From Tetragonia tetragonoides (taxonomy: Eukaryota > Streptophyta > Magnoliopsida > Caryophyllales > Aizoaceae): a stretch of DNA of 64,000 nucleotides. The notes under the pieces are model-generated. The model ran no database searches. It had not been told where the DNA came from and saw only the letters and a list, made by a program, of their open reading frames with translations. The stretch covers positions 26,930,001-26,994,000 of the forward strand of contig CM076152.1 in NCBI GenBank assembly GCA_038025085.1, read 5' to 3'. Of this stretch, positions 1-11,827 are shown piece by piece. Each line of letters starts with the position of its first letter. Position 1 is the first letter of the stretch. The position numbers were made by a program, and so were the translations under genes.

Positions 1-155
1 CATTTCTTTTATTTGAAAATCAACGGTTTGTGCCCGATCTCGCCGTAAAATAGAACTCATCTTTCGATGTCTTATATACTAGTGTTTTCAGATTGTAAAC
101 GGCGTTTTAAATAAGGCTAACCAAAGAAAAAAATAAAAAAATGAAGATTCAAAAA
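1..155 (-). repeat. Partial 5S spacer at window edge
   Basis: This is intergenic spacer of a unit whose 5S gene lies left of the window. It matches the spacer of other units (motifs cggtttgtgcccgatctcgc and gtagacggcgtt-like). Confidence 0.9.
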
Positions 156-273
156 GTGGTGCAACACGAGGACTTCCCGGGAGGTCATCCATCATAGTAC
201 TACTCTCGCCCAAGCACGCTTCACTGCGGAGTTCCGATGGGATCCGGTGCATCAATGTTGGATGATCGCACAC
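156..273 (-). rRNA. 5S rRNA copy 1
   Basis: Diverged class: 3' end gtggt and 5' end GTGTGCGATC, so helix I is weakened. Related to copies 11, 15, 22 and 36. Confidence 0.65.
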
Positions 274-483
274 ATCAAACTATTGCACATTAATTATTTT
301 AACCTTATTCTCACAACCATTTCTCACTTTCCGTGTCTCTTTTATGCGAAAATAAACGATTTGTGCCCGATCTCGCCGTAAAATACAACTCATCTTCCGA
401 TGTCTTTAATACTAGTGTTTTCTGATTGTAGACGATGTTTTAAATAAGGCTAACCAAAGAAAAAAAAAGGAAGATTCAAAAAA

Positions 484-602
484 GGGGTGCAACACGAGGA
501 CTTCCCAGGAGGTCACCCATCCTCGTACTACTCTCGCCCAAGCACGCTTAGCTGCGTAGTTCTGTTGGGAACCGGTGCATTAGTGCTGGTGTGATCGCAC
601 CC
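484..602 (-). rRNA. 5S rRNA copy 2
   Basis: Full length, with substitutions around agctgcgtag and gggaaccgg. Confidence 0.75.
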
Positions 603-814
603 TTCAAACTATTGCACATTAATTATTTTAACCTTCTTCTCACAACCATTTCTCACTTTCAGTGCATCTCTTTTATTCGAAAATCAACAGTTTGTGCCGC
701 ATCTAGCCGTAAAATACAACTCATCTTCCGATGTCTTTTATCCTAGTATTTTCAGATTGTAGACGGCGTTTTAAATAAGGCTAACCAAAGAAAAAAAAAA
801 GAAGATTCAAAAAG

Positions 815-933
815 GGGGTGCAACACGAGGACTTCCCAGGAGGTCACCCATCCTAGTACAACTCTCGCCCAAGCACGCTTAACTGTGGAGTTTTGATGGG
901 ATCCGGTGCATTAGTGCTGGTATGATCGCACCC
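815..933 (-). rRNA. 5S rRNA copy 3
   Basis: Near consensus. Confidence 0.8.
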
Positions 934-1144
934 ATCAAACTATTGCACATTAATTATTTTAACCTACTTCTCACAACCATTTCTCACTTTCCGTGCGTCT
1001 CTTTTATTCGAAAATCAACGGTTTGTGCCCGATCTCGCCGTAAAATAAAACTCATCTTCCGATGTCTTTTATACTAGTGTTTTCTGATTGTAGACGGCGT
1101 TTCAAATAAGGCTAACCAAACAAAAAAAAATGAAGATTCAAAAA

Positions 1145-1263
1145 GGGGTGCAACACGAGGACATCCGAGGAGGTCACCAATACTAGTAATACTTTCGCTC
1201 AAGCACGCTTAACTGCGAAGTTCTGATGGGTTCCGGTGCATTAGTGCTGGTATGATCGCACCC
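1145..1263 (-). rRNA. 5S rRNA copy 4
   Basis: Variant acatccgagg and aatactttcgctc. The same rare combination recurs in copy 16. Confidence 0.75.
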
Positions 1264-1450
1264 ATCAAACTATTGCACATTAATTGTTTTAACCTTCTTC
1301 TCACAACCATTTCTCACTTTCCGTGCGTCTCTTTTATTCGAAATGAAACGGTTTGTGCCCGATCTCCCCGTAAAATACAACTCATCTTCCGATGTCTTTT
1401 ATACTAGTGTTTTCTTATTGTAAACGGCATTTTAAATAAGGCTAACCAAA

Positions 1451-1474
1451 GAAAAAAAAATGAAGATTCAAAAA
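1451..1474 (-). terminator. Pol III terminator tracts (representative)
   Basis: Directly downstream of the 5S 3' end the minus strand reads TTTTT, then a short GAATCTTCA spacer, then a second run of T. The double T-tract recurs in nearly all units and fits a main and a backup Pol III terminator. Confidence 0.7.
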
Positions 1475-1593
1475 GGGGTGCAACACGAGGACTTCCCAGG
1501 AGGTCAACCATCCTAGTACTACTCTCGCCCAAGCACGCTTAACTGCGGAGTTCTGATGGGATCCGGTGCATTAGTGCTGGTATGATCGCACCC
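1475..1593 (-). rRNA. 5S rRNA copy 5
   Basis: Near consensus; gtcaacc replaces gtcaccc. Confidence 0.8.
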
Positions 1594-1622
1594 ATCAAAC
1601 TATTGCACATTAACTATTTTAA
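1594..1622 (-). promoter_or_regulatory. Typical 5S upstream promoter (representative)
   Basis: Upstream of the gene ending at 1593 there is a GC dinucleotide at -13/-12 and an A/T-rich TATA-like stretch at about -16 to -29. This matches the layout of plant 5S promoters described in Arabidopsis. The same arrangement recurs in most units. Base -1 here is T, not the C usual in Arabidopsis. Confidence 0.6.
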
Positions 1623-1804
1623 CCTTGTTCTCACAACCATTTCTCACTTTCCGTCCGTCTCTTTTATTCGAAATTAAACAGTTTGTGCCCGATCTCCCCG
1701 TAAAATACAACTCATCTTTCGATGTCTTTTATACTAATGTTTTCTTATTGTTGACGACGTTTTAAATAAGGCTAACCAAAGAAAAAAAAATGAAGATTCA
1801 AAAA

Positions 1805-1922
1805 GGGGTGCAACACGAGGACTTCCCAGGAGGTCACCCATCCTAGTACTACTCCCGCCCAAGCAAGCTTAACTGCGGAGTTCTGATGGGATCCGGTGCA
1901 TAGTGCTGGTATGATCGCACCC
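1805..1922 (-). rRNA. 5S rRNA copy 6
   Basis: One-base deletion (gcatagtg). Followed by the 43-bp duplication of its 5' end and promoter. Confidence 0.7.
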
Positions 1923-2177
1923 ATCAAACTATTGCACATTAATTAGTGCTGGTATGATCGCACCCATCAAACTATTGCACATTAATTATTTTAACCTTTT
2001 TCTCACAACCATTTCTCACTTTCCGTGCATCTCTTTTATTCAAAAATCAATGGTTTGTGCCCGATCTCGCCGTAAAATACAACTCATCTTCCGATATCTT
2101 TTATACTAGTGTTTTCTGATTGGAGACGGAGTTTTAAATAAGGCTAACCAAACAAAAAAAAAATGAAGATTCAAAAA

Positions 2178-2295
2178 GGGGTGGAACACGAGGACATCCG
2201 AGGAGGTCACCCATCCTAGTACTACTCTCGCCCAAGCATGCTTAACAGCGGAGTTCTGATGGGATCCGGTGCATAGTGCTGGTATGATCGCACCC
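2178..2295 (-). rRNA. 5S rRNA copy 7
   Basis: Variant gtggaac and acatccgagg, one-base deletion, carries the 43-bp duplication. It has no counterpart in the second large block. Confidence 0.7.
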
Positions 2296-2550
2296 ATCAA
2301 ACTATTGCACATTAATTAGTGCTGGTATGATCGCACCCATCAAACTATTGCACATTAATTATTTTAACCTCTTTCTCACAACCATTTCTCACTTTCCGTG
2401 CATCTCTTTTATTCGAAAATCAACGGTTTGTGCCCGATCTCGCCGTAAAATACAACTCATCTTCCGATGTCTTTTATACTAGTGTTTTCTGATTGTAGAC
2501 GGCGTTTTAAATAAGGCAAACCAAACAAAAAAAAAATGAAGATTCAAAAA

Positions 2551-2669
2551 GGGGTGCAACACGAGGACATCCGAGGAGGTCACCCATCCTAGTACTACTC
2601 TCGCCCAAGCACGCGTAACAGCGGAGTTCTGATTGGATCCGGTGCATTAGTGCTGGTATGATCGCACCC
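2551..2669 (-). rRNA. 5S rRNA copy 8
   Basis: Variant acatccgagg and acgcgtaac; counterpart of copy 19. Confidence 0.75.
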
Positions 2670-2880
2670 ATCAAGCTATTGCACATTAACTATTTTAACC
2701 TTCTTCTCACAACCATTTCTCACTTTCCGTGCGTCTCTTTTATTCGAAATTAAACAGTTTGTGCCCGATCTCCCCGTAAAATACAACTCATCTTTCGATG
2801 TCTTTTATACTAATGTTTTCTTATTGTAGACGGTGTTTTAAATAAAGCTAACCAAAGAAAAAAAAATGAAGATTCAAAAA

Positions 2881-2998
2881 GGGGTGCAACACGAGGACTT
2901 CCCAGGAGGTCAACCATCCTAGTACTACTCTCGCCCAACCATGCTTAACTGCGGAGTTCTGATGGGATCCGGTGCATAGTGCTGGTATGATCGCACCC
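2881..2998 (-). rRNA. 5S rRNA copy 9
   Basis: One-base deletion and 43-bp duplication; counterpart of copy 20. Confidence 0.7.
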
Positions 2999-3252
2999 AT
3001 CAAACTATTGCACATTAATTAGTGCTGGTACGATCGCACCCATCAAACTATTTCACATTAATTATTTTAACCTTTTTCTCACAACCATTTCTCACTTTCC
3101 GTGTATCTCTTTTATTCAAAAATCAACGGTTTGTGCCCGATCTCGCCGTAAAATACAACTCATCTTCCGATGTCTTTTATACTAGTGTTTTCTGATTGTA
3201 GACGACGTTTTAAATAAGGTTAACAAAAGAAAAAAAAAATAAGATTCAAAAA

Positions 3253-3371
3253 GAGGTGCAACACGAGGACTTCCCAGGAGGTCAGCCATCCTAGTACTAC
3301 TCTCGCCCAAGCACGCTTAACTACGGAGTTCTGATGGGATCCGGTGCATTAGTGCTGGTATGATCGCACCC
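3253..3371 (-). rRNA. 5S rRNA copy 10
   Basis: Variant gaggt 3' end and gtcagcc; counterpart of copy 21. Confidence 0.75.
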
Positions 3372-3589
3372 ATCAAATTATTGCACATTAATTATTTTAA
3401 CCTTCTTCTCACAACCATTTCTCACTTTCCGTGCGTCTCTTTTATTCAAAAAACAACGATTTGTGCCCGATCTCGCCGTAAACTAGAACTCATCTTTCTA
3501 TGTCTTATATACTAATGTTTTCAGATTGTAGACGGCGTTGTAAATAAGGCTAACTAAAGAAAAAAAATAAAAAAATGAAGACTCCAAAA

Positions 3590-3707
3590 GTGGTGCAACA
3601 CGAGGACTTCCCAGGAGGTCATCCATCCTAGTACTACTCTCGCCCAAGCACGCTTCACTGTTGAGTTCTGATGGGATCCGGTGCATCAGTGCTGGATGAT
3701 CGCACAC
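3590..3707 (-). rRNA. 5S rRNA copy 11
   Basis: Diverged gtggt/cacac class; counterpart of copy 22. Confidence 0.65.
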
Positions 3708-3918
3708 ATCAAACTATTGCACATTAATTATTTTAACCTTAATCTCACAACCATTTCTCACTTTCCGTGTCTCTTTTATGCGAAAATAAACGGTTTGTGC
3801 CCGATCTCGCCGTAAAATACAACCCATCTTCCGATGTCTTTTATACTAGTGTTTTCTCATTGTAGACGGCGTTTTAAATAAGGCTAACCAATGAAAAAAA
3901 AAATGAAGATTCAAAAAG

Positions 3919-4037
3919 GGGGTGCAACACGAGGACTTCCCAGGAGGTCACCCATCCTAGTACTACTCTCGCCCAAGCACGCTTAGCTGTGTAGTTCTGA
4001 TGGGAACCGGTGCACTAGTGCTGGTGTGATCGCACCC
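3919..4037 (-). rRNA. 5S rRNA copy 12
   Basis: Variant agctgtgtag and tgcactag; counterpart of copy 23. Confidence 0.75.
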
Positions 4038-4249
4038 ATCAAACTATTGCACATTAATTATTTTAACCTTCTTGTCACAACCATTTCTCACTTTCAGTGC
4101 GTCTCTTTTATTTGAAAATCAACGGTTTGTGCCGCATCTTGCCTTAAAATACAACTCATCTTCCGATGTCTTTTATACTAGTGTTTTCAGATTGTAGACG
4201 GCGTTTTAAATAAGGCTAACCAAAGAAAAAACAAATGAAGATTCAAAAA

Positions 4250-4367
4250 GGGGTGCAACACGAGGACTTCCCAGGAGGTCAACCATCCTAGTACTACTCT
4301 CGCCCAAGCGCCCTTCACTGCGGAGTTCTGATGGGATCCGGTGCATAGTGCTGGTATGGTCGCACCC
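4250..4367 (-). rRNA. 5S rRNA copy 13
   Basis: One-base deletion and 43-bp duplication; A-box region altered (gcgcccttcac). Resembles copy 25. Confidence 0.65.
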
Positions 4368-4621
4368 ATCAAACTATTGCACATTAATTGGTGCTGGTAT
4401 GATCGCACCCATAAAACTATTGCACATTAATTATTTTAACCTTTTTCTCACAACCATTTTTCACTTTCCGTGCATTTCTTTTATTCAAAAATCAACGGTT
4501 TGTGCCCGATCTCGCCGTAAAATACAACTCATCTTCCGATGTCTTTTATACTAGTGTTTTCTGATTGTAGACGTTGTTTTAAATAAGGCTAACCAAAGAA
4601 AAAAAAATTAAGATTCAAAAA

Positions 4622-4739
4622 GGGGTGCAACACGAGGACTTCCCAGGAGGTCACCCATCCTAGTACTACTCTCGCCCAAGCACGCTTAACTACGGAGTTC
4701 TGATGGGATCCGGTGCAGAGTGCTGGTATGATCGCACCC
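4622..4739 (-). rRNA. 5S rRNA copy 14
   Basis: gcagagtg variant with 43-bp duplication; counterpart of copy 26. Confidence 0.7.
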
Positions 4740-5000
4740 ATCAAACTATTGCACATTAATTAGTGCTGGTATGATCGCACCCATCAAAATATTGCACATT
4801 AATTATTTTAACCTTCTTCTCACAACCATTCCTCACTTTCCGTGCGTTTTTTTTTATTCGAAAATCAACGGTTTGTGCCCGATCTCGCCGTAAAATAGAA
4901 CTCATCTTTTGATGTCTTATATACTAGTGTTTTCAGATTGTAGACGGCGTTTTAAATAAGGCTAAACCAAGAAAAAAATAAAAAAATGAAGATTCAAAAA

Positions 5001-5118
5001 GTGGTGCAACAAGAGGACTTCCCAGGAGGTTATCCATCATAGTACTACTCTCTCCCAAGCACGCTTCACTGCGGAGTTCTGATGGGATCCGGTGCATCAA
5101 GGTTGGATGATCGCACAC
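5001..5118 (-). rRNA. 5S rRNA copy 15
   Basis: Diverged gtggt/cacac class; shares atccatcatag with copy 1. Confidence 0.65.
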
Positions 5119-5327
5119 ATCAAACTATTGCACATTAATTATTTTAACCTTATTCTCACAACCATTTCTCACTTTCCGTGTCTCTTTTATTCGAAAATCA
5201 ACGGTTTGTGCCCGATCTCGCCGTAAAATAAAACTCATCTTCCGATGTCTTTTATACTAGTGTTTTCTGATTGTAGACGGCGTTTTAAATAAGGCTAACC
5301 AAACAAAAAAAACTGAAGATTCAAAAA

Positions 5328-5446
5328 GGGGTGCAACACGAGGACATCCGAGGAGGTCACCTATCCTAGTAATACTTTCGCTCAAGCACGCTTAACTGCG
5401 GAGTTCTGATGGGATCCGGTGCATTAGTGCTGGTATGATCGCACCT
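5328..5446 (-). rRNA. 5S rRNA copy 16
   Basis: Counterpart of copy 4; 5' end reads gcaccta on the plus strand. Confidence 0.75.
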
Positions 5447-5657
5447 ATCAAACTATTGCACATTAATTATTTTAACCTTCTTCTCACAACCATTTCTCAC
5501 TTTCCGTGCGTCTCTTTTATTCGAAATGAAACGGTTTGTGCCCGATCTCCCCGTAAAATACAACTCATCTTCCAATGTCTTTTATACTAGTGTTTTCTTA
5601 TTGTAAACGGCATTTTAAATAAGGCTAACCAAAGAAAAAAAAATGAAGATTCAAAAA

Positions 5658-5776
5658 GGGGTGAAACACGAGGACTTCCCAGGAGGTCAACCATCCTAGT
5701 ACTACTCTCGCCCAAGCACGCTTAACTGCGGAGTTCTGATGGGATCCGGTGCATTAGTGCTGGTATGATCGCACTC
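5658..5776 (-). rRNA. 5S rRNA copy 17
   Basis: Counterpart of copy 5; variant gtgaaac and gcactc. Confidence 0.75.
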
Positions 5777-5987
5777 ATCAAACTATTGCACATTAACTAT
5801 TTAAACCTTCTTCTCACAACCATTTCTCACTTTCCGTGCGTCTCTTTTATTCGAAATTAAACAGTTTGTGCCCGATCTCCCCGTAAAATACAACTCATCT
5901 TTCGATGTCTTTTATACTAATGTTTTCTTATTGTAGACGGCGTTTTAAATAAGGCTAACCAAAGAAAAAAATATGAAGATTCAAAAA

Positions 5988-6105
5988 GGGGTGCAACACG
6001 AGGACTTCCCAGGAGGTCACCCATCCTAGTACTACTCCCGCCCAAGCACGCTTAACTGCGGAGTTCTGATGGGATCCGGTGCATAATGCTGGTATGATCG
6101 CACCC
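5988..6105 (-). rRNA. 5S rRNA copy 18
   Basis: Counterpart of copy 6, with the 43-bp duplication; gcataatg. Confidence 0.7.
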
Positions 6106-6361
6106 ATCAAACTATTGCACATTAATTAGTGCTGGTATGATCGCACCCATCAAACTATTGCACATTAATTATTTTAACCTCTTTCTCACAACCATTTCTC
6201 ACTTTCCGTGCATCTCTTTTATTCGAAAATCAACGGTTTGTGCCCGATCTCGCCGTAAAATACAACTCATCTTCCGATGTCTTTTATACTAGTGTTTTCT
6301 GATTGTAGACGGCGTTTTAAATAAGGCTAACCAAACAAAAAAAAAAATGAAGATTCAAAAA

Positions 6362-6480
6362 GGGGTGCAACACGAGGACATCCGAGGAGGTCACCCATCC
6401 TAGTACTACTCTCGCCCAAGCACGCTTAACAGCGGAGTTCTGATGGGATCCGGTGCATTAGTGTTGGTATGATCGCACCC
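6362..6480 (-). rRNA. 5S rRNA copy 19
   Basis: Counterpart of copy 8; gtgttgg. Confidence 0.75.
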
Positions 6481-6691
6481 ATCAAACTATTGCACATTAA
6501 CTATTTTAACCTTCTTCTCACAACCATTTCTCACTTTCCGTGCATCTCTTTTATTCGAAATTAAACAGTTTGTGCCCGATCACCCCGTAAAATACAACTC
6601 ATCTTTCGATGTCTTTTATACTAATGTTTTCTTATTGTAGACGGCGTTTTACATAAGGCTAACCAAAGAAAAAAAAATGAAGATTCAAAAA

Positions 6692-6809
6692 GGGGTGCAA
6701 CAGGAGGACTTCCCAGGAGGTCAACCATCCTAGTACTACTCTCGCCCAAGCACGCTTAACTGCGGATTTCTGATGGGATCCGGTGCATAGTGCTGGTATG
6801 ATCGCACCC
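6692..6809 (-). rRNA. 5S rRNA copy 20
   Basis: Counterpart of copy 9, with the 43-bp duplication; caggagg. Confidence 0.7.
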
Positions 6810-7062
6810 ATCAAACTATTGCACATTAATTAGTGCTGGTACGATCGCACCTATCAAACTATTGCACATTAATTATTTAACCTTTTTCTCACAACCATTT
6901 CTCACTTTCCGTGTATCTCTTTTATTCAAAAATCAACGGTTTGTGCCCGATCTCACCGTAAAATACAACTCATCTTCCGATGTCTTTTTTACTAGTGTTT
7001 TCTGATTGTAGACGACGTTTTAAATAAGGTTAACAAAAGAAAAAAAAAATAAGATTCAAAAA

Positions 7063-7181
7063 GAGGTGCAACACGAGGACTTCCTAGGAGGTCAGCCATC
7101 CTAGTACTACTCTCGCCCAAGCACGCTTAACTACGGAGTTCTGATGGGATCCGATGCATTAGTGCTGGTATGATTGCACCC
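7063..7181 (-). rRNA. 5S rRNA copy 21
   Basis: Counterpart of copy 10; gattgcaccc at the 5' end. Confidence 0.72.
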
Positions 7182-7399
7182 ATCAAATTATTGCACATTA
7201 ATTATTTTAACCTTCTTCTCACAACCATTTCTCACTTTCCGTGCGTCTCTTTTATTCAAAAAACAACGATTTGTGCCCGATCTCGCCGTAAACTAGAACT
7301 CATCTTTCTATGTCTTATATACTAATGTTTTCAGATTATAGACGGCGTTGTAAATAAGGCTAACCAAAGAAAAAAAATAAAAAATTGAAGATTCCAAAA

Positions 7400-7517
7400 G
7401 TGGTGCAACACGAGGACTTCCCAGGAGGTCATCCATCCTAGTACTACTCTCGCCCAAGCACGCTTCACTGCGGAGTTCTGATGGGATCCGGTGCATCAGT
7501 GCTGGATGATCGCACAC
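7400..7517 (-). rRNA. 5S rRNA copy 22
   Basis: Diverged gtggt/cacac class. Confidence 0.65.
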
Positions 7518-7728
7518 ATCAAACTATTGCACATTAATTATTTTAACCTTAATCTCACAACCATTTCTCACTTTTCGTGTCTCTTTTATGCGAAAATAAA
7601 CGGTTTGTGCCCGATCTCGCGGTAAAATACAACCCATCTTCCGATGCCTTTTATACTAGTGTTTTCTCATTGTAGACGGCGTTTTAAATAAGGCTAACCA
7701 AAGAAAAAAAAAATGAAGATTCAAAAAG

Positions 7729-7847
7729 GGGGTGCAACACGAGGACTTCCCAGGAGGTCACCCATCCTAGTACTACTCTCGCCCAAGCACGCTTAGCTGT
7801 GTAGTTCTGATGGGAACCGGTGCACTAGTGCTGGTGTGATCGCACCC
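7729..7847 (-). rRNA. 5S rRNA copy 23
   Basis: Counterpart of copy 12. Confidence 0.75.
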
Positions 7848-8059
7848 ATCAAACTATTGCACATTAATTATTTTAACCTTCTTGTCACAACCATTTCTCA
7901 CTTTCAGTGCGTCTCTTTTATTCGAAAATCAGCGGTTTGTGCCGCATCTTGCCGTAAAATACAACTCATCTTCCGATGTCTTTTATACTAGTGTTTTGGG
8001 ATTGTAGACGGCGTATTAAGTAAGGCTAACCAAAGAAAAAAAAAATGAAGATTCAAAAA

Positions 8060-8175
8060 GTGGTACAACACGAGGACTTCCCAGGAGGTCAACCATCCTA
8101 GTACTACTCTCGCCCAAGCACGCTTAACTGCGGAGTTCTGATGGGCAGTGCATTAGTGCTGGTATGATCGCACCC
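8060..8175 (-). rRNA. 5S rRNA copy 24
   Basis: Short deletion in the loop region (atgggcagtg). The same lesion occurs in copies 30 and 42. Confidence 0.6.
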
Positions 8176-8387
8176 AACAAACTATTGGACATTAATTATT
8201 TTATCCTTTTTCTCACAACCATTTCTCACTTTTCGTACGTCTCTTTTATTCGAAAATCAACGGTTTGTGCCCGATCTTGCCTTAAAATACAACTCATCTT
8301 CCGATGTCTTTTATACTAGTGTTTTCAGATTGTGGACGGCGTTTTAAATAAGGCTAACCAAAGAAAAAACAAATGAAGATTCAAAAA

Positions 8388-8505
8388 GGGGTGCAACACG
8401 AGGACTTCCCAGGAGGTCAACCATCCTAGTACTACTCTCGCCTAAGCGCGCTTAACTGCGGAGTTCTGATGGGATCCGGTGCATAGTGCTGGTATGATCG
8501 CACCC
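8388..8505 (-). rRNA. 5S rRNA copy 25
   Basis: One-base deletion and 43-bp duplication. Confidence 0.7.
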
Positions 8506-8760
8506 ATCAAACTATTGCACATTAATTGGTGCTGGTATGATCGCACCCATAAAACTATTGCACATTAATTATTTTAACCTTTTTCTCACAACCATTTCTC
8601 ACTTTCCGTGCATTTCTTTTATTCAAAAATCAACGGTTTGTGCCCGATCTCGCCGTAAAATACAACTCATCTTCCGATGTCTTTTATACTAGTGTTTTCT
8701 GATTGTAGACGTTGTTTTAAATAAGGCTAACCAAAGAAAAAAAAAATTAAGATTCAAAAA

Positions 8761-8878
8761 GGGGTGCAACACGAGGACTTCCCAGGAGGTCACCCATCCT
8801 AGTACTACTCTCGCCCAAGCACGCTTAACTACGGAGTTCTGATGGGATCCGGTGCATAGTGCTGGTATGATCGCACCC
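8761..8878 (-). rRNA. 5S rRNA copy 26
   Basis: One-base deletion and 43-bp duplication; counterpart of copy 14. Confidence 0.7.
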
Positions 8879-9132
8879 ATCAAACTATTGCACATTAATT
8901 AGTGCTGGTATGATCGCACCCATCAAAATATTGCACATTAATTATTTTAACCTTATTCTCACAACCATTTCTCACTTTCCGTGTCTCTTTTATGCGAAAA
9001 TAAACGGTTTGTGCCCGATCTCGCCGTAAAATACAACTCATCTTCCGATGTCTTTTATACTAGTGTTTTCTGATTGTAGACGGCGTTTTAAATAAGGCTA
9101 ACCAAAGAAAAAAAAAATGAAGATTCAAAAAA

Positions 9133-9251
9133 GGGGTGCAACACGAGGACTTCCCAGGAGGTCACCCATCCTAGTACTACACTCGCCCAAGCACGCTTAG
9201 CTGCGTAGTTCTGATGGGAACCGGTACATTTGTGCTGGTGTGATCGCACCC
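9133..9251 (-). rRNA. 5S rRNA copy 27
   Basis: Variant agctgcgtag and tacatttgtg. Confidence 0.72.
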
Positions 9252-9462
9252 ATCAAACTATTTCACATTAATTATTTTAACCTTCTTCTCACGACCATTT
9301 CTCACTTTCAATGCGTCTGTTTTATTCGAAAATCAATGGTTTGTGCCGCATCTTGCCGTAAAATACAACTCATCTTCCGATGTCTTTTATACTAGTCTTT
9401 TCAGATTGTGGACGGCGTTTTAAATAAGGCTAACCAAAGGAAAAAAAATGAAGATTCAGAAA

Positions 9463-9579
9463 GTGGTGCAACACGAGGACTTCCCAGGAGGTCACATCCT
9501 AGTACTACTCTCGCTCAAGCACGCTTCACTGCGGAGTTCTGATGGGATCCGATGCGTTAGTGCTGGTATGATCGCACAC
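9463..9579 (-). rRNA. 5S rRNA copy 28
   Basis: Two-base deletion (gtcacatcc) in the C-box region; cacac end. Confidence 0.6.
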
Positions 9580-9790
9580 ATTAAACTATTGCACATTAAT
9601 TATTTTAACCTTCTTCCCACAACTATTTCTCACTTTCCGTGCGTCTCTTTTATTTGAAAATCAACGGTTTGTGCCCGAGCTCGGCGTAAAATACAACTCA
9701 TCTTCCGATGTCTTTTATACTAGTGTTTTCTGATTGTAGAAGCGTTTTAAATATGGCTAACCAAAGAAAAAACAAATGAAGATTCAAAAA

Positions 9791-9856
9791 GGGGTGCAAC
9801 ACGAGCACTTCCCAGGAGGTCACCCATCCTAGTACTACTCTCGCCCAAGCACGCTT
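9791..9856 (-). pseudogene. 5S fragment 29 (3' half)
   Basis: Only the 3' half remains. At about 9856 it is joined directly to spacer (gatgtctttt), so the 5' half and part of the spacer are deleted. Confidence 0.8.
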
Positions 9857-9941
9857 GATGTCTTTTATACTAGTGTTTTCTTATTGTAAACGGCATTTTA
9901 AATAAGGCTAACCAAAGAAAAAAAAAATGAAGATTCAAAAA

Positions 9942-10057
9942 GGGGTGCAACACGAGGACTTCCCAGGAGGTCAACCATCCTAGTACTACTCTCACCCAAG
10001 CACACTTAACTGCGGAGTTCTGATGGGCAGGGCATTAGTGCTGGTATGATCGCACCC
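9942..10057 (-). rRNA. 5S rRNA copy 30
   Basis: Carries the gggcag deletion shared with copies 24 and 42. Confidence 0.6.
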
Positions 10058-10269
10058 AACAAACTATTGCACATTAATTATTTTATCCTTTTTCTCACAA
10101 CCATTTCTAACTTTTCGTACGTCTCTTTTATTCGAAAATCAACGGTTTGTGCCCGATCTTGCCTTAAAATACAACTCACCTTCCGATGTCTTTTATACTA
10201 GTGTTTTCAGATTGTAGACGGCCTTTTAAATAAGGCATAACAAAGAAAAAAAAAATGAAGATTCAAAAA

Positions 10270-10387
10270 GGCGTGCAACACGAGGACTTCCCAAGAGGTC
10301 ACCCATCCTAGTACTACTCCCGCCCAAGCACGCTTAACTGCGGAGTTCTGATGGGATCCGGTGCATAGTGATGGTATGATCGCACCC
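10270..10387 (-). rRNA. 5S rRNA copy 31
   Basis: gcgtgc 3' end; one-base deletion; 43-bp duplication. Confidence 0.65.
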
Positions 10388-10643
10388 ATCAAACTATTAC
10401 ACATTAATTAGTGCTGGTATGATCGCACCCATCCTACTATTGCACATTAATTATTTTAACCTTTTTCTCACAACCATTTCTCACTTTCTGTGCATCTCTT
10501 TTATTCTAAAATCAACGGTTTGTGCCCGATCTCGCCGTAAAATACAACTCATCTTCCTATGTCTTTTATACTAGTGTTTTCTTATTGTAGACAGCATTTT
10601 AAATAAGGCTAACCAAAGAAAAAATAAATGAAGATTCAAAAAA

Positions 10644-10760
10644 GGGTGCAACACGAGGACTTCCCAGGAGATCAACCATCCTAGTACTACTCTCGCCCAA
10701 GCGCGCTTAACTGCGGAGTTCTGATGGGATCCGGTGCATAGTGTTAGTATGATCGCACCC
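10644..10760 (-). rRNA. 5S rRNA copy 32
   Basis: gggtgc 3' end; gagatcaacc; 43-bp duplication. Confidence 0.65.
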
Positions 10761-10983
10761 ATCAAACTATTGCACATTAATTAGTGCTGGTATGATCGCA
10801 CCCATCAAACTATTGCACATTAAATATTTTAACCTTCTTCTCACAACCATTTCTCACTTTCCGTGCGTCTCTTTATTAGAAAATCAACGATTTGTGCCCG
10901 ATCTCGCCATAAAATGTAATTCATCTTTCGATGTCTTATATACTAGTGTTTTAAGATTGTAGACGGCGTTTTAAATAAGGCTA

Positions 10984-11027
10984 GTTCTGATGGGATCAGG
11001 TGCATTAGTGCTGGTATGATCGCACCC
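10984..11027 (-). pseudogene. 5S fragment 33 (5' part)
   Basis: Only the first 44 bases of the 5S gene remain. Spacer joins directly at ataaggctagttctg. Confidence 0.8.
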
Positions 11028-11239
11028 ATCAAACTATTGCACATTAATTATTTTAACCTTCTTCTTACAACCATTTTCTCACATTCTGTGCCTCTCTTTT
11101 ATTCGAAAATCAACGGTTTGTGCCCGATCTTGCCGTAAAATACAACTCATCTTCCGATGTCTTTTATACTAGTGTTTTCAGTTTGTAGACGGCGTTTTAA
11201 ATAAGGCTTAACAAAGAAAAAAAAATGAAGATTCAAAAA

Positions 11240-11358
11240 GGGGTGCAACACGAGGACTTCCCAGGAGGTCACCCATCCTACTACTACTCTCGCCCAAGCA
11301 CGCTTAACTGCGGGGTTCTGATGGGATCCAGTGCATTAATGCTGGTATGATCGCACCC
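11240..11358 (-). rRNA. 5S rRNA copy 34
   Basis: Near consensus; ggggttc and ccagtgc changes. Confidence 0.75.
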
Positions 11359-11569
11359 ATCAAACTATTGCACATTAATTATTTTAACCTTCTTCTCACA
11401 ACCATTTCTCACTTTCCGTGCGTCTCTTTTATTTGAAAATCAACGGTTTGTGCCCGATCTCGCCGTAACATACAACTCATCTTCCGATGTCTTTTATACT
11501 AGTGTTTTCAAATTGTAGACGGCGTTTTAAATAAGGCTAACCAAAGAAAAAAAAATGAGGATTCGAAAA

Positions 11570-11610
11570 GGGGTGGGATCCGGTGCATCAGTGCTGGTAT
11601 GATCGCACCC
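11570..11610 (-). pseudogene. 5S fragment 35, internal deletion
   Basis: About 78 bases, including the whole internal control region, are missing. The first and last few bases are retained. Confidence 0.8.
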
Positions 11611-11827
11611 ATCAAACTATTGCACATTAATTATTTTAACCTTCTTCTCACAACCATTTCTCACTTTCCTTGCGTCTCTTTTATTCGAAAATCAACAGTT
11701 TGTGCCCGATCTATCCGTAAAATAGAGCTCATCTTTCGATGTCTTATATACTAGTGTTTTCAGATTGTAGACGGCGTTTTAAATAACGCTAACCAAAGAA
11801 AAAAATAAAAAAATGAAGATTCAAAAA

